The notes below the pieces were generated by a model that saw nothing but the letters and a program-made list of their open reading frames with translations, was not told the origin of the DNA and searched no databases. A stretch of 64,000 nucleotides of DNA, from positions 29,675,501 through 29,739,500 of the forward strand of contig NC_091967.1 in NCBI RefSeq assembly GCF_036711975.1, given 5' to 3'. The translations under genes and the position numbers were made by a program. Source of the stretch: Onthophagus taurus (lineage: Eukaryota; Arthropoda; Insecta; Coleoptera; Scarabaeidae). Below are positions 63,504-64,000 of the stretch, piece after piece. Every line of letters starts with the position of its first letter. The first letter of the stretch is position 1.

Positions 63504-64000
63504 AAAATTCAAATTCAAATTCAAATAAAACTTTATTAATTATAATTGTTACAAGAGATATTTACAATTTCACTTAAGAACTATGTAATATTTCATTTTG
63601 TTAAAAATCGTCATAAACTTGTCTGGGGCAATGTGCATTTTAAGTTAGCTTTAGTTAATTTTCGCGGGTATTTACAGGGGGGGTAGTGGGGGATAATAAA
63701 TATATGTACATGTCACTGAAGAAAGAGCCGCGTACAAAAGATGTTTTCGATTGGTCAGATAGCCAGTCATTCTAATTCTTTTCAGCAACTCGCCGGACGT
63801 CATAAACGGATCTTTCAACCCAGGTAATTGAAAATGTTTGGGCTGTTTGAGGTTAGGGTTTTGGGGGCATTTTGGGGATGTTGGGAAAGGGGGGGAGAGT
63901 GTGTGTTGGAGGGGTTTTGTATGTGGTGTATGTTTTAAGGGTGTGTGTTTGTTTATATGTCGGGCATGAGGTTTAGATTGTTTATTTCGTGAGGAAATCG
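63504..64000 (-). mobile_element. Probable 3' end of a non-LTR element or SINE inserted in the 5S gene
   Basis: Read on the minus strand, an untranslated stretch ends in TTTGAATTTGAATTTGAATTTT exactly at the 5S junction, like the repeated tail of a non-LTR retrotransposon. The G-rich part at 63856-63895 is a G-quadruplex candidate. No ORF is visible in the window, so the element type is inference. Confidence 0.5.

Noticed and set aside
1-64000. CRISPR arrays, operons or bacterial-type genes
   Set aside because: No regular spacer arrays. Introns, TE content and 5S type are eukaryotic.

Overview
The window looks like a piece of a large, AT-rich arthropod (probably insect) genome made almost wholly of transposable elements, most of them broken and many nested. 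I see no confident single-copy host protein gene. The evidence is the mix of families: Penelope-like, BEL/Pao, Ty3/gypsy with an env gene, Polinton, PIF/Harbinger, Tc1/mariner, piggyBac, P, hAT, Ginger-type and non-LTR elements. There are also GT-AG introns in the transposon genes and an animal-type 5S rRNA fragment. I cannot name the species.

Layout. 1-4160: 3' end of a non-LTR element, two pieces of a Polinton-type DNA polymerase B gene, and a decayed C2H2 zinc-finger repeat gene. 4161-7023: a minus-strand non-LTR element (ORF1 and ORF2) split by a hAT-type element at 4748-5561. 7030-13545: two Penelope-like copies facing apart. The plus-strand copy is interrupted by a PIF/Harbinger element (8978-11991) and a fold-back TA-target element (12212-12934), and the other copy supplies the empty site for both. 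13590-19265: piggyBac, gypsy gag and Ginger-type remnants. 19270-24940: BEL/Pao copy 1, without its integrase core. 25895-33162: a Polinton integrase end split by BEL/Pao copy 2 (25993-32450), which has a full-length ORF, nearly identical LTRs and a perfect 5-bp target duplication. 33380-33920: an unusual cluster of CTCF-like and TGACGTCA motifs. 34020-37110: a Tc1/IS630-like pseudogene and a P-type transposase pseudogene. Beside the latter lies a 760-bp inverted-repeat element carrying two opposed hammerhead-type motifs. 39371-50075: a solo-like LTR, a Penelope fragment, and a gypsy element with gag, pol and an env-like gene (decayed, no 3' LTR found). 50093-59000: a palindrome whose centre holds two mariner-like elements, a Penelope fragment and a Ginger-type element. 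59699-62650: a complete-looking two-gene PIF/Harbinger element. 63415-64000: the 3' part of a 5S rRNA gene abutting what looks like a non-LTR 3' tail.

How genes work together. Each Harbinger element pairs a DDE nuclease with a DNA-binding partner (Myb/SANT in the first, MADF-BESS in the second). The LTR elements encode gag, protease, reverse transcriptase, RNase H and integrase. Penelope-like copies combine a reverse transcriptase with a GIY-YIG endonuclease, and three LTR-like regions of this kind carry hammerhead-type motifs. Candidates for recently active elements are BEL copy 2, Harbinger copy 2 and the second mariner-like element. The best candidates for something new are the element with two opposed hammerhead motifs and the interrupted 5S gene.
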